Below, piece after piece: positions 5,073-5,447 of a DNA stretch of 5,447 nucleotides. The notes beneath the pieces are model-generated. The model worked only from the letters and a program-made list of their open reading frames with translations. It was not told the origin of the DNA and searched no databases. This stretch comes from an uncultured Clostridia bacterium. Its GTDB lineage: Bacteria > Bacillota > Clostridia > Oscillospirales > CAG-272. The position numbers and the translations under genes were made by a program. Numbering within the stretch: the stretch's first letter is position 1; the number at the start of each line of letters is the position of its first letter. Where the stretch lies: positions 1 through 5,447 of the forward strand of contig CALAFS010000096.1 in NCBI GenBank assembly GCA_937892405.1, written 5' to 3'.

Positions 5073-5447
5073 TTATCGCGTGGTTGAACGGGGGAGCGTC
5101 GTGCTGTCTCCGCTTTCTTTTTGCCAACGACGCAGGGCATATACTGCCGCGCCGAGCACGCCCGACCGCCCGCCGTGTGTCGCAACCTCGAGCAGGCATT
5201 TTTTACGATAGGGAAGAGGAAGCATCTCCTCTTCGCGAAGAAGCGCCGCGAGGAGCCGCTCTCCCTGACGGCTGATTCCGCCGCCGATGATAATTCGCCG
5301 AGGGTCATAAAATCCGATGACGAGGGACAGCACATACATGACCTCCTTCGCCCAGTCGGACAGGTTCCGCCCCGCGTCCCCGTCTCCCGCCGCCGCGGCG
5401 TCGAAGAGTGCGCGGGTATCTCCTCCCCGTCGGCAGAGTCCCGATGT
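5073..5447 (-). CDS. nanK: ROK-family sugar kinase, C-terminal part (probable N-acetylmannosamine kinase)
   Basis: The last 124 residues of a ROK (repressor/ORF/kinase) protein whose N-terminus lies beyond the right edge. The frame is open from 5447 to TAA 5075-5073. The ROK C-terminal signature is clear: LVIGFYDPRRIIIGGGIS (about residues 42-59 of the visible part), preceded by a Gly/Ala/Asp-rich helix pair (DAAAAGDGDAGRNLSDWAKE) and followed by GGRSGVLGAAVYAL (about 93-106). The N-terminal phosphate loop and the zinc motif are not in the window, so kinase versus regulator cannot be proven from it. Its position 22 bases before nanE favours a ManNAc kinase (NanK), which would supply ManNAc-6-P to the epimerase. 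A glucokinase-like specificity is the main alternative. An internal ATG at 5339 is only a residue of this protein. Confidence 0.86.
   Translation of the reverse strand, partial: TSGLCRRGGDTRALFDAAAAGDGDAGRNLSDWAKEVMYVLSLVIGFYDPRRIIIGGGISRQGERLLAALLREEEMLPLPYRKKCLLEVATHGGRSGVLGAAVYALRRWQKESGDSTTLPRSTTR

Noticed and set aside
4373..5275. A 300-codon plus-strand open frame across nanE and the kinase gene
   Set aside because: It is antisense to two well-recognised genes, has Arg/His/Cys-rich composition and no ribosome site; a by-product of high GC.
5051..5335. N-terminal extension of NanE by 95 codons
   Set aside because: The extension overlaps the kinase reading frame, is unlike NanE, and a good AAGGAG site stands 8 bases before ATG 5050.

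Overview
The window looks like the chromosome of a Firmicutes bacterium. A Negativicutes (Selenomonas/Megasphaera-like) host is my best guess, but this is inference. The support is consensus sigma-A style promoters, strong GGAGG/AAGGAG ribosome sites, a mixed base composition (about 60% GC in several genes, AT-rich spacers), and a hairpin repeat of a kind I associate with gut Firmicutes. No rRNA, tRNA, CRISPR array or intact insertion sequence is visible.

Layout. From 1 to 1326 (minus strand) lies an almost complete TrkH/KtrB-type potassium channel subunit that reaches the window edge at its last residues. Upstream of it on the same strand, 1411-1989 encodes an unrecognised small protein with two membrane segments near its N-terminus. 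The 455-base divergent spacer 1990-2444 separates it from a plus-strand flotillin-like (SPFH/coiled-coil) membrane scaffold gene at 2445-3869. That spacer holds a perfect TTGACA-17-TATAAT promoter (2225-2253). After it comes a leader that matches the yybP-ykoY manganese riboswitch (about 2257-2368). Its closing stem shares bases with an intrinsic terminator (2359-2394). The flotillin-like gene therefore appears to be under manganese-dependent transcription control, the most notable point in the window.

The 497-base spacer 3870-4366 lies between convergent genes. It contains two strong hairpins (3908-3932 and the 19-bp perfect stem 3953-3994, a likely bidirectional terminator), short degenerate direct repeats (4070-4122), and a palindromic repeat-like element (4152-4233) next to nested inverted repeats.

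The right end, on the minus strand, is a catabolic operon: the C-terminal 124 residues of a ROK-family sugar kinase (5073-5447, probably NanK-like), then a complete NanE, N-acetylmannosamine-6-phosphate 2-epimerase (4367-5050), after a 22-base gap. Together the kinase would make ManNAc-6-P and the epimerase would convert it to GlcNAc-6-P, as in sialic acid or ManNAc use.
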